Positions 55,845 through 63,734 of a stretch of DNA of 64,000 nucleotides are shown here, piece by piece. Source of the stretch: Telluria aromaticivorans (GTDB taxonomy: Bacteria > Pseudomonadota > Gammaproteobacteria > Burkholderiales > Burkholderiaceae_D). The position numbers were made by a program, and so were the translations under genes. Each line of letters starts with the position of its first letter. The first letter of the stretch is position 1. The DNA lies in NCBI RefSeq assembly GCF_013003915.1, contig NZ_JABAIV010000003.1:124001-188000 (forward strand). Direction: 5' to 3'. The notes beneath the pieces were generated by a model. That model was not told the origin of the DNA. It searched no databases and saw nothing but the letters and a program-made list of their open reading frames with translations.

Positions 55845-56582
55845 TTACCAGACGCCGGCAGTGGCGCCGCCGTCGACGCTGAGCACCACGCCGGTGGTGA
55901 AGCTGGCATCGGTCATGTACAGCACGGCGTCGACAATGTCCTTCACCTGGCCATAGGCGCCGCTTGGCTGCAGGCCCTTGAGGAATTCGTGCGCCCCGTC
56001 CGGGTGCAACGGGGTATCGATGATCCCGGGGGCCACGGCGGTCACCTTGACGCCATGCGGGGCCAGTTCCAGCGCCAGGGCGCGCGTCGCGCTGTTCAGG
56101 CCGCCCTTGACCAGCACCGGCAGCACTGCGGGCGCCTTGCCGTTCGGCTGCAGAGCGACGCTGGCCGTAATGTTCACGATGTGGCCGGCGCCGTTTGCCG
56201 CCATGTGCGTGGCCGCCAGCTGCGAAGGATAGAAGAAGCCCATCAGGTTGGTGGCGACCAGGCGCTGAACGTCCTCGGGCGTGTAATCCGCGAAGGGCTT
56301 GGCGATGAAGATGCCGGCGTTGTTAATCAGGACGTCGATCCGGCCGAAACGCTCGATGGCGGTGCGGAACAGGGCCTGCGCGGTGGCCGGCTCGGCGATG
56401 TCGCCGGCCACGCCGACGAAACTGCCGGGATGGCCCAGGGCGGCAGCGGCTGCCTCCAGGCGTTCGCTGCTGCGGGCATTGCCGACGACCCGGTCGCCGC
56501 GTTTCAGGTAGGCCTCGGCTAGGGCCAGGCCGATGCCGCTCGAGGCGCCGGTGATGATGATAGTGCGGGGCTGCTGGTTCAT
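55845..56582 (-). CDS. SDR-family protein with altered active site
   Basis: 245 residues. NAD(P) motif ITGASSGIGLALAE, NNAGIF and Ser in NITASVA are normal. In the Tyr-x3-Lys position it reads LPVLVKGGLN, with Pro where Tyr should be, so the classical proton donor is missing while the Lys remains. The C-terminal GVVLSVDGGATAG is typical. It may reduce with another acid or act as a non-catalytic member. Operon with the tautomerase; divergent relation to none. Confidence 0.8.
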   Translation of the reverse strand: MNQQPRTIIITGASSGIGLALAEAYLKRGDRVVGNARSSERLEAAAAALGHPGSFVGVAGDIAEPATAQALFRTAIERFGRIDVLINNAGIFIAKPFADYTPEDVQRLVATNLMGFFYPSQLAATHMAANGAGHIVNITASVALQPNGKAPAVLPVLVKGGLNSATRALALELAPHGVKVTAVAPGIIDTPLHPDGAHEFLKGLQPSGAYGQVKDIVDAVLYMTDASFTTGVVLSVDGGATAGVW

Positions 56583-56743
56583 GGTATTTCCTTTTCCCTG
56601 AAGTGGTGGGGTGGAAAGCGCCGTCTCGGATCCAGCGCGTCGTCCATGGGAACCACTATAGGCAGGGATCAGGAAAGGAAAAAGATGGTTGGGTGCAAGA
56701 CAATCGATACACCGTGTAATGAATAGCGCTATCGCGGTGCCGT

Positions 56744-57685
56744 TCAGCCGACGTCCCGGCGTGCCGGGGACGCAGGTACGCGCAGCTTTTCGACCAGGAA
56801 GTCCACGAAGACGCGCACCCGCAGGGCGACGTGGCGCGCATGCGGATAGAGCAGGCAGAACGGCCGCGTGCGTCCGCCATGCCGGGCCAGCAGTTCCACC
56901 ATGCGCCCCGCGCGCAGGTCGTCCTCGACAACGAATCGGTAGGTCTGGAACAGGCCGCCGCCGGCGCGCGCCAGCGTGACCGCACCCAGGATGTCCTCGG
57001 CGCAGCCGTAGGTGCCGGACGTCGCCAGTTCAAGTTCGCGTCCTTCGTCCGTGAACACCCAGGGGATGTTGCGGCCGCTGCTGGGCAGTGCGAACTGGAT
57101 GCAGTTATGACTGCCCAGGTCCGCGAGCGTCTCCGGCCTGCCTCTGTCGGCCAGGTAGCCGGGCGAGGCCACCACGACCAGCTCCGCGTCCTCCAGGTGG
57201 CGCGCGATCATGGTGGAATCAAGCGGGGCACGGCCGCGGATCGCCAGGTCGAATCCTTCCTCGGCGAAGTCGACGTTCCGATTACTCAGGTGGAACTCGA
57301 CCCGACCCTCGGGATAGCGGCGAGAGAATGCCGGCAACAGCGGCAGCAGGCGGTAATGACCGTACGGTGTCGGCATGCTGATGCGAAGCAGGCCCATCGG
57401 CGCGCTCTGGCCTCCAGTGACCACGCGTTCGGCCTCCACCAACTGGTCGAGGGCGGCGCGGCACCGCAGGTAGTATTCCCGGCCGGCCTCGCTCAGGGCC
57501 AGCGTGCGTGTCGTGCGCACGAACAGCCGCACGCCGAGGCGCGCCTCGAGCCGCGAAACCGCCCGGCTGACCGCGGCCGGCGTGACTGCGGCAGCCGTGG
57601 CGGCGGCGGTGAAACTGCCGAGCTAGGCGGTTGAGCAGAAGAGTTCGATGCTGCCGAGCAGGATGTCGTCGAATTGGCGGGTCAT
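56744..57685 (-). pseudogene. LysR-family regulator interrupted by an amber codon
   Basis: From an ATG at 57685 the frame reads MTRQFDDILLGSIELFCSTA, then TAG (57623-57625), then continues without further breaks as LGSFTAAATAAAVTPAAVSR, RLEARLGVRLFVRTTRTLAL and a full effector domain. A single G-to-T change (GAG to TAG) in codon 21 explains it. The stop falls in the first helix of the DNA-binding domain, so the gene is probably inactive unless read through. It precedes the SDR/tautomerase pair on the same strand, a likely former target. Confidence 0.75.
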
Positions 57686-58138
57686 TGACGTGCTTCAGTG
57701 CGGGGTTGGGGGGCGTTTAATGGTGACGCAACTGCGTTGGCGGGATACCTTGAAGTCGCGATTAAGGCAGCAAAAATATACGGAACAATGCCCGCGGTCC
57801 GCTCACTGGCCATCCGCGGCATCCCGATGGAGACCGCGTTGCGCGCGTTGACCAAGCCAGGGCGACGCTCCTCCTTGCTGTTTGACAGACGGAAGCACCC
57901 GAGGCTCTACAGCGTGAAGGACTACGACAATCTGGCCGCATCGTCTTAGAACGCAAGCTATCAGGACTGTCTGGTCGGCCTTTCAGCAAGCGCACGGACG
58001 ACCGGACAGCCTTATACATCGAGGCAGAGAGCAACATCAAGACCCCATGGGCAGTCGGCTGCGGCCCGGTCCGTGGCGGAATACGACATTCCGCTCGTGA
58101 CCGTTATTCGCTTACCAACGCGGCCCATGCATAAGATG
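57686..58138. other. Intergenic region after lysR pseudogene
   Basis: 453 bases. Holds only the weak small frame at 57788-57949. The rest shows no clear signals; base composition is less GC-rich than the neighbours, as expected for non-coding DNA. Confidence 0.4.
57788..57949 (+). CDS. Small hypothetical protein (doubtful)
   Basis: 53 residues, MPAVRSLAIRGIPMETALRA and a basic remainder ending LYSVKDYDNLAASS. The first part resembles small Arg-rich orphan proteins of related bacteria. There is no good ribosome site. It may be a relic. Confidence 0.25.
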   Translation: MPAVRSLAIRGIPMETALRALTKPGRRSSLLFDRRKHPRLYSVKDYDNLAASS

Positions 58139-58738
58139 CTACTCCTGCCGATCCAATCGCAAGAACACTGCAGCCATCATCCTGGCAATGTCCTTCCTGA
58201 CCACGCTTAGCCCTATGATCCCTGGCACGTCAAACTTCGGTTCGATCGTCGCGTTGTACACCACCTTGGTGCCAGCCGCCCCAGCCAAAGGACTCAGCTC
58301 CCAGCTGGCGCGGTAAGCTTTCATGTCGCCGTCAATCATGCTGATGTCGATGCGATTTGGCGCCCGTTCGTGCACCTGCACCACCAAACGGATGTCCCGG
58401 CTGAAGTATAGAAAGCGTGCGATGCCCAGTTGTTCGACGATGACCCTGTCGCCATTGCGAGAAACCACACGAGCGCTTTTCATGTTTGGCAGGTAATCAG
58501 CCAAATGGTTGTAATCGGTGAGAATACGCCAGACAACGGTCGGAGTGGCTGCCACCGTGCCGCTCGAAGTGATCTGGTAGACCTTACCTCCATCGGAGCC
58601 AACGACACGTTCCACGTCAAGTTCAAACCTGGGTTCGCCCGGCTGTGCTGCCACTGCGGCAGTGCCCCAGGCCGACACGGCGCACACGGCGCACACGGCG
58701 CACGCCCGCAATAGTACGATTGAGATGCGATGTAGCAT
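58139..58738 (-). CDS. Exported SRPBCC/START-like protein
   Basis: 199 residues. The signal peptide contains a repeated CAV unit (CAVCAVCAVSAW) encoded by three 9-base repeats at 58675-58701. The mature chain fits a polyketide cyclase/START fold: YQITSSGTVAATPTVVWRIL, YLPNMKSARVVS and a long last helix SVVRKDIARMMAAVFLRL. These bind lipids or aromatic ligands. The role is unknown. Confidence 0.75.
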   Translation of the reverse strand: MLHRISIVLLRACAVCAVCAVSAWGTAAVAAQPGEPRFELDVERVVGSDGGKVYQITSSGTVAATPTVVWRILTDYNHLADYLPNMKSARVVSRNGDRVIVEQLGIARFLYFSRDIRLVVQVHERAPNRIDISMIDGDMKAYRASWELSPLAGAAGTKVVYNATIEPKFDVPGIIGLSVVRKDIARMMAAVFLRLDRQE

Positions 58739-58839
58739 TCGCCGAGCGTAACATGCGGGTGCGCTTGCGTCACAAGCCTCAGCACACTCTGATCAGCCGT
58801 TGGCTGTGGCAGGCTTCGCAGGTGGAGTTTGGTCCTCCC

Positions 58840-59514
58840 CTATGGGCCAACGAACGGACTCCAGCGCCGCGCGACGATGTGGTAGCGCACCTCCAGCTCG
58901 TCCTGTACCGATAGCAGTCCGCCTCCTATTGAAAACGGCGTGATGCCAAAATCGGTCTGCTTCACGCGTGCCGTTCCGCTCGCGATCACCTGTGCCGCGT
59001 CGGCCCGGACTGTGGCCGGTAGCGCCAGCCAGCGCGTGACGCCGTGCAGCGTAACGGCGACGCGCAGCCTGCTGTCGGCCTGCCGTTCCGCACGTAGCGC
59101 CACCATGGGAAAGCGCTGCGCCTCGAGCACCGGACCGAGCATGTTCGCGCGCGTGCCTTCGACCGCTTGCGACGACGGCTGTTTGAGGATGCCCGCTTCG
59201 CGCAGCAGCTGCGGCTCGTCGACGGTCATCTGGTCGACACGGAACGAGACGTCTGCCTTGCCCGCGCCAGGCGCGACATAGCCCGACAGCGTGCGGCTGG
59301 CCACCACGTGGTCGTGCCCGAGTCGCGCCATCAGGCCCGCGCGGCGCACCGTGATGGCCAGCAGCGAGGCACGCGGGTCGACTTCATAAACGGCGGTACC
59401 AGTAGTCGCCCATGCACGATACGAACCTGGCGCCTCTCCTGGCCCCGGCACTGGCGGCGCCAGCTGGGATCCACAGGCGGCCAGTAGCGAAAGCAAGGGA
59501 AGGAAGCACTTCAT
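58840..59514 (-). CDS. YceI-like lipoprotein
   Basis: 224 residues from the ATG at 59514; an upstream ATG at 59568 has a better GGAG site but would give an unusually long n-region. Lipobox LLAAC. YceI-type lipocalin fold: YEVDPRASLLAITVRRAGLMARLGHDHVV (landmark), FRVDQMTVDEP and VTLHGVTRWLALP. It may bind isoprenoid-type lipids at the envelope. It stands between unrelated genes. Confidence 0.8.
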   Translation of the reverse strand: MKCFLPLLSLLAACGSQLAPPVPGPGEAPGSYRAWATTGTAVYEVDPRASLLAITVRRAGLMARLGHDHVVASRTLSGYVAPGAGKADVSFRVDQMTVDEPQLLREAGILKQPSSQAVEGTRANMLGPVLEAQRFPMVALRAERQADSRLRVAVTLHGVTRWLALPATVRADAAQVIASGTARVKQTDFGITPFSIGGGLLSVQDELEVRYHIVARRWSPFVGP

Positions 59515-59584
59515 GGCGGCTGGCCGGGACGGCTTGGGCTCAGGAACCGTTCTTCCTGGTGCAGTCATATTCGCCGCTCCACGA

Positions 59585-60013
59585 TCACGCAGCCGCGATC
59601 AGATTGCTATCCAGTTCATTTAAACAGTAACCACGGGCCTTCGCTACACCCCGTACGACGTCCAGGATCTGATCAATCTGGACGGGCTTGAGCAGAAACC
59701 TGTCAAACCCGGCGGCCCATGCCTGTCTTGCAATGCCCTGATAATAGAGGCCGGTTAGCGCGACAAGGAAGGTATCCTTGGCGCAAGGCATCGAGCGAAT
59801 CCGGCTGCCGAAATCAAGACCCGTCGCACCGCCCAGAAAAAGCTCAGTGAAAATAAGGTCAGGCGGGTTTGCGTCGATCAACGCAATGGCTTCCCCCCAG
59901 TTTTTTGCAGTCCTGACTCGGCAGCCAGTCATCTGAAGTAAAGTCTTTAAAAGGAGCCGCAAGTCATCATCAGGATCGACCAACATCAGTTGCAAACCGA
60001 TTTTTGTGGGCAT
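59585..60013 (-). CDS. Single-domain receiver with Glu in place of phospho-Asp
   Basis: 142 residues from the ATG at 60013. The receiver fold is complete: LMLVDPDDDLRLLLKTLL, the late Thr in LVALTGLYYQG and Lys in FLLKPVQ. The acceptor site reads LIFTELFLGGATG: Glu replaces Asp, which often mimics permanent phosphorylation. It has no output domain. It could hold a partner in one state. It lies alone just left of the tRNA-linked island. Confidence 0.75.
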   Translation of the reverse strand: MPTKIGLQLMLVDPDDDLRLLLKTLLQMTGCRVRTAKNWGEAIALIDANPPDLIFTELFLGGATGLDFGSRIRSMPCAKDTFLVALTGLYYQGIARQAWAAGFDRFLLKPVQIDQILDVVRGVAKARGYCLNELDSNLIAAA

Positions 60014-60259
60014 GGTGTTTGGAAAGGGCAAAGTATTAATTCTTCGGGGAACGAAGTGACAGTCTTGCGCTGTCGTACTTTCACGTAGCAATACTATTGC
60101 ATATATTGCAAGCCTGCTCACTACCTATTATGGTAGATTGCGCCGTGTCCACGCTTAACTACCAGTATCACGCAGCACAAGAACTCGCCCATATGTTTGT
60201 GCGAATCGAACTACACGAAACCCTTGGAATCTACCGCCTTAGCGACACGCGGAGAGCGC

Positions 60260-60290
60260 GTGTTGCAGGGCGCCCCACGCCCTGCAACAC
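60260..60290. other. Long perfect hairpin
   Basis: GTGTTGCAGGGCG / CGCCCTGCAACAC, 13-bp perfect stem with a 5-base loop, and no T-run on either strand. Lies just outside the left end of the island. Confidence 0.6.
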
Positions 60291-60309
60291 CTCGCCTCTG
60301 CCGAGTTGC

Positions 60310-60337
60310 AAAAAGAAAAAGCCACCTGCGGTGGCTT
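60310..60337 (-). terminator. Minus-strand terminator similar to that after tRNA-Ser
   Basis: AAGCCACC-GCA-GGTGGCTT followed on the minus strand by TTTCTTTTT. The stem matches the terminator beyond the real tRNA-Ser at 63507-63540, supporting duplication of the tRNA 3' flank. Confidence 0.7.
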
Positions 60338-60348
60338 CCCGTTTTGCA

Positions 60349-60364
60349 ACTTGGCGGAGACGGT
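60349..60364. repeat. Direct repeat, copy of the tRNA-Ser 3' end (left)
   Basis: ACTTGGCGGAGACGGT, identical to 63544-63559, which is the acceptor end of tRNA-Ser and its flank. Likely attachment-site copy. Confidence 0.65.
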
Positions 60365-60537
60365 AGAACTACCTCTCCCTTAACTACATCTCCTGCCTAC
60401 CCTAACGCGTACCCTCAAAGACTTCGTTACCTCATGAGTGCGAGCCGCTCTCACCTGGCCAGGATCTCTACTTCGTCACGATCAATGATCCGACTGGATC
60501 GAATCGAGGTGCCGCTAAGGCACGAGTGCGCGCTGTT

Positions 60538-61152
60538 TTACTCCGACAGGAGAGCAGTGTCGTTGTTCCGCTTTCTAAACTGAGCTGCTTTATAACGATT
60601 CCCACAGATGGCCATGCTGCACCAACGGCGCTTATGGGCTTTCGTTCGGTCATAAAACCAGAGGACGCACTCAGGATGCTCGCACTGCCTGACCAGGTCA
60701 AAGTTACCTTCGACAAGCAACTCTGCCACCGCCTGAGCGACCGGGCCGAGCAAGGAAGGAATGATCCCACCTCGCGGCATGCGGACCAGCACGCACTTTC
60801 CCTCGTTAGAGCGCAGCAGCTTTGGCGAAGTGAGATACGCGTCAAGATAGGCATTTAATCCGCTGACATCAAAGGTTTCACCACGTTTGCATCGAGTGAT
60901 CACCTCGCGCGCAACTGCCCGAAGTGCGTGTATTTGAGCAACTAAAACCTGCTCGTCGGAACCCTCACACCCTGCAGGCGGCACGATGCCGTAACGCGCT
61001 AGCCATCCGAGTACATCCGCCCCGGTATTCCAATGCTCAATAAGCGCGTTACCGCTTCGCACCTGCGTATTAAGCATATCCATTGCCAAGTGATCACCTA
61101 GCGTCGGCGCTCCTTCCTGGATGGACCCACCCAGATTCCTGATCTCTACCAT
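60538..61152 (-). CDS. CGNR zinc-finger regulator (ABATE domain)
   Basis: 204 residues from the ATG at 61152 (GAGAAG upstream). The N-terminal ABATE region (LGDHLAMDMLNTQVRSGNALIEHWNTG as landmark) is a putative ligand/stress sensor. The C-terminal CGNR finger has Cys in RQCEHPECVLWFYD and RRWCSMAICGNRYKAAQFRKR. Such proteins are probable transcription regulators. It is divergent from the hydrolase gene 248 bases away and may control it. Confidence 0.8.
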   Translation of the reverse strand: MVEIRNLGGSIQEGAPTLGDHLAMDMLNTQVRSGNALIEHWNTGADVLGWLARYGIVPPAGCEGSDEQVLVAQIHALRAVAREVITRCKRGETFDVSGLNAYLDAYLTSPKLLRSNEGKCVLVRMPRGGIIPSLLGPVAQAVAELLVEGNFDLVRQCEHPECVLWFYDRTKAHKRRWCSMAICGNRYKAAQFRKRNNDTALLSE

Positions 61153-61332
61153 GCACTTCTCTCTTTCCCAGCAATGCGGCAGCCTACAAACTAACCGTTC
61201 ATATCTTATGATACCAGTTATTTTTCGGATGTTCACATACCCCTCGGAGCGTCAGCCATGGGCATTCTGCCACCTCCAGCCTGTAGAAAGCTGGCTGTGG
61301 ATAAAACACTCTAGTAACCGCTAAAAAAGTGC

Positions 61333-61361
61333 TTGACGGGTTATCCTGTCGTGCGTAACCT
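61333..61361 (+). promoter_or_regulatory. Promoter with inverted repeat for the island hydrolase
   Basis: TTGACG (61333-61338), 17-base spacer, TAACCT (61356-61361). Arms GGTTA (61339-61343) and TAACC (61356-61360) lie exactly across the spacer and -10, and a further GGTTAC occurs near 61379. A repressor or activator site is likely. Confidence 0.6.
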
Positions 61362-61399
61362 GATCGTGCAATTTTGCAGGTTACTATGGAGATCATCAG

Positions 61400-62347
61400 A
61401 TGAACACTTCGACTACCATTGCCACTGCTGCTGCGGCAGCGCTTATCGCAGGAATCGTCGGCGACGCAGATGCAGCCAACTCGACAGAGGTACGCTACCG
61501 CTTTGAGAAAGTTGGCGACGTCAACGTCTTCTACCGCGAGGCGGGCAATCCTACCGCGCCTACCGTGCTTCTCTTGCACGGTTTTGCAGCCTCGTCGTAC
61601 ATGTATCGAGACCTGATCGCGGCATTAAGCGATCGATACCATGTTGTGGCGCCCGACCTTCCGTCCTTCGGTTACACGGAAGCGCCCGATCGCAGCAAAT
61701 ATTCCTACACATTCGACAATATCGCGAACACGATGAATAAGTTCACGGAGCAGCTCAAGCTGAATCGCTACGCGATCGTGGTCCATGACTATGGCGCTCC
61801 TGTCGGATGGCGCTTGGCAACAGCGCATCCCTCCCGAATCAGTGCGATTGTTTCCCAGAATGGGAATGCTTATGAAGAGGGCTTGGCTAAAGGCTGGGAC
61901 GACATCAAGCGATACTGGCAAGCCCCAACAGCGGAAAACCGTGCGGCTCTGCGTGATTTCCCCACCGCTGCTTCTGTTAAATGGCAATATCTCGAAGGGG
62001 TCAGCGACACGAGCAAGGTCTCGCCCGATGGGTACACGCTCGAGGGACTGCACGTATCGCGCCCTGGCAATGCCGATATCCAGCTCGACCTCATCCTTGA
62101 TTACGCGTCAAACGTGCGCATGTACCCGCAATTCCAAGCGTACTTCCGCAAGCATCAGCCTCCACTGCTTGCGGTTTGGGGAAAGAATGATCCGTACTTC
62201 CTTCCTGCCGGCGCTCAGGCTTGGAAACGGGACATTCCCAAGGCCGAGGTGCACTTCTACGATACGGGACATTTCGCGCTGGAGACTCATGCCGCAGAAA
62301 TCATCCCGGTCGTCCATGCCTTCCTACAGAAAAACGTCAGCAACTGA
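61400..62347 (+). CDS. Exported alpha/beta hydrolase, epoxide hydrolase/dehalogenase-like
   Basis: 315 residues with GGAG upstream. Signal peptide to DADAA (~26). HGFAASSYMYRDLI oxyanion region, nucleophile Asp in VVHDYGAPVGWR, cap domain, and the late acid/His in WGKNDPYF and DTGHFALETHAAEI. An Asp nucleophile points to epoxide hydrolase or haloalkane dehalogenase, as in secreted Cif-type enzymes. All catalytic residues are present, unlike the two hydrolase-fold proteins in the bufferin operon. It has its own promoter with an operator-like repeat. Confidence 0.85.
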   Translation: MNTSTTIATAAAAALIAGIVGDADAANSTEVRYRFEKVGDVNVFYREAGNPTAPTVLLLHGFAASSYMYRDLIAALSDRYHVVAPDLPSFGYTEAPDRSKYSYTFDNIANTMNKFTEQLKLNRYAIVVHDYGAPVGWRLATAHPSRISAIVSQNGNAYEEGLAKGWDDIKRYWQAPTAENRAALRDFPTAASVKWQYLEGVSDTSKVSPDGYTLEGLHVSRPGNADIQLDLILDYASNVRMYPQFQAYFRKHQPPLLAVWGKNDPYFLPAGAQAWKRDIPKAEVHFYDTGHFALETHAAEIIPVVHAFLQKNVSN

Positions 62348-62475
62348 CATCGCTGGCGTGGTTTGCGACGCGATCGTCCATACCAGAAGTAGTCCGACAC
62401 ATTTTTGTCAGACCATAAAGGGAATACTGGAGCGCGCAGTGCGACGTCAGGTAATGACTTACGTTGCAGGCAAGT

Positions 62476-62846
62476 CTAGCTTGCCTGCTGTTGCGCCCCA
62501 AACCGCAGTCCGGCAATTAGTAAACTGATCATCCATTCAGTATGCATTACCGCATCGTCATCAGACAAAAATGAAAGGTTGCCAATGGCACGCAGCAAAT
62601 CATAAGGGGCAATGTCCCCGCGAGTTACTCCTGCATTGGCAGCGGAAGTCAGGAGCATGGCCAGCGCCGGCTCAAAGCGGCTACGGAAATAGTCGGGCAA
62701 GCTATCGTACTTCGCATCGCCCGAACGAAGCGCTGCAGCAAACCCTGTTTGGTGGCGAGGAAGCGCGTGTAACACATCAGCCAGGCAAGCGCTTCGAGCA
62801 GTTCAATCGTTACGTAAAAAACCGCCAGCCAGGCTGGCGAAAACAT
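62476..62846 (-). pseudogene. TetR-family regulator fragment, frameshifted
   Basis: Two minus-strand frames together give a TetR C-terminal domain: LLEALAWLMCYTRFLATKQG in one frame, then FAAALRSGDAKYDSLPDYFR, FEPALAMLLTSAANAGVTRG and IAPYDLLRAIGNLSF in another. The shift lies around 62740-62755. The N-terminal HTH is absent. A 9-bp stem hairpin (62466-62488) overlaps its stop. Confidence 0.6.
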
Positions 62847-63506
62847 GCCGGGAAGGATGGACAGAGTTCAGCAAGTTAATTGAGGGCATTTGCGGCTTCA
62901 TGAAGTGCTTGAAACCAGACGGCTCAATCCTCGCGGATCGGGATGCACGTAAGCTTTTCCGTCCAGTGCCCTGTTCGCGTCCATATGCAAGGGTGGTCGC
63001 GCTTATAGTGCAGGTACTTGTTTCCAGGCAGACTGCCGTTCGTCTGGCGCTACGCCGAGCTGCGAGAATTGCCGTCGCCGTCGTCTTCGTGCCAACTTCC
63101 TCTTCGAGGCAGTCGCTTAAAGCAGCTTTCAATGGACGGTCATGCAAACGTATAGACCGCTTGAGACAAATGCGCCTGAGCTGGGGCCGGCGTGGCCCCG
63201 CCTCAGGCACATGCCTACTTCGCTCCGTAGTATCCGCCGAAGTATTTGACCGGGGACCACGATGGAAGCACATATCGAAATTATATGCCGCAAGACTCGC
63301 CTCGTCTCACATTAACACGCAAGCAGTGCTCGCAGCCCGGATCACTTCCGCGCGCTTTGCGACGTTCCGAATGCACTGGTGTTCGAAGTAGGCATGTGCA
63401 AGTAAAGCGCCTACGTTCCGCAGGCCGCCCGCGCGCAAGTATGCGCGCGGCTTCGAATTCCACACGCAGGGCGAATTGTCGCCCTGCTCGTCTGCACTGC
63501 CGTAGA
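62847..63506. other. Stretch without a sound gene inside the island
   Basis: 660 bases. Frames on both strands exist but have poor composition. Short minus-strand pieces look coding-like (for instance KYLHYKRDHPCIWTRTGHWT near 62930-63020), suggesting decayed genes. Nothing can be named. Confidence 0.4.
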
Positions 63507-63540
63507 ATGACAAAAGCCACCTTGCGGTGGCTTTTGTCAT
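63507..63540 (-). terminator. Terminator of tRNA-Ser
   Basis: 15-bp perfect stem (63507-63521 with 63526-63540), loop TTGC, with a GGTGGCTTTTGTCAT arm on the minus strand supplying the T-run. Six bases beyond the tRNA 3' end. Confidence 0.8.
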
Positions 63541-63543
63541 GAT

Positions 63544-63559
63544 ACTTGGCGGAGACGGT
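63544..63559. repeat. Direct repeat, tRNA-Ser 3' end (right)
   Basis: ACTTGGCGGAGACGGT, of which 63547-63559 is the end of the tRNA gene. Pair of 60349-60364. Confidence 0.65.
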
Positions 63560-63639
63560 GGGATTCGAACCCACGATACAGGTATAAGCCGTATGCATCC
63601 TTAGCAGGGATGTGCCTTCGGCCACTCGGCCACGTCTCC
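63547..63639 (-). tRNA. serV: tRNA-Ser (anticodon GCU)
   Basis: 93 bases on the minus strand. Acceptor stem GGAGACG / CGTCTCC with discriminator G and encoded CCA, D-arm GTGGCCGAGTGGCC, anticodon loop CTGCTAA (GCU, reading AGC/AGU), a long variable arm typical of Ser, and T-arm GGTTCGAATCC. The symbol follows common use for the GCU isoacceptor. Confidence 0.92.
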
Positions 63640-63734
63640 AGTCAGGACCGACTTCGCAGTCAGCGCTGAGTGCAGGCATCTTAAGGTCTGGACCTCATTT
63701 GGTCAAGATTGCACGGCAAAATTTCTAAAAATAA

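Larger units (their letters stand above)
60014..60537. other. Gap with hairpins and the left tRNA repeat
   Basis: 524 bases without a convincing gene. Contents: a 13-bp perfect hairpin (60260-60290), a minus-strand terminator (60310-60337) and the 16-bp tRNA 3'-end copy (60349-60364). Confidence 0.55.
60349..63559. mobile_element. Putative tRNA-Ser-associated genomic island, decayed
   Basis: 3.2 kb flanked by 16-bp direct repeats of the tRNA-Ser 3' end, each next to a related hairpin terminator. Contents: CGNR regulator, epoxide-hydrolase-like enzyme, frameshifted tetR and ~660 bases with no sound gene. No integrase is recognisable, so it would be a remnant, or the element may be mobilised in trans. 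Confidence 0.5.

Noticed and set aside
62900-63391. 163-codon + strand frame in the island as an integrase
   Set aside because: No tyrosine or serine recombinase motif (R..HxxR..Y or catalytic Ser region) can be seen; composition is Arg/Ala/Val-rich and frame quality is poor.
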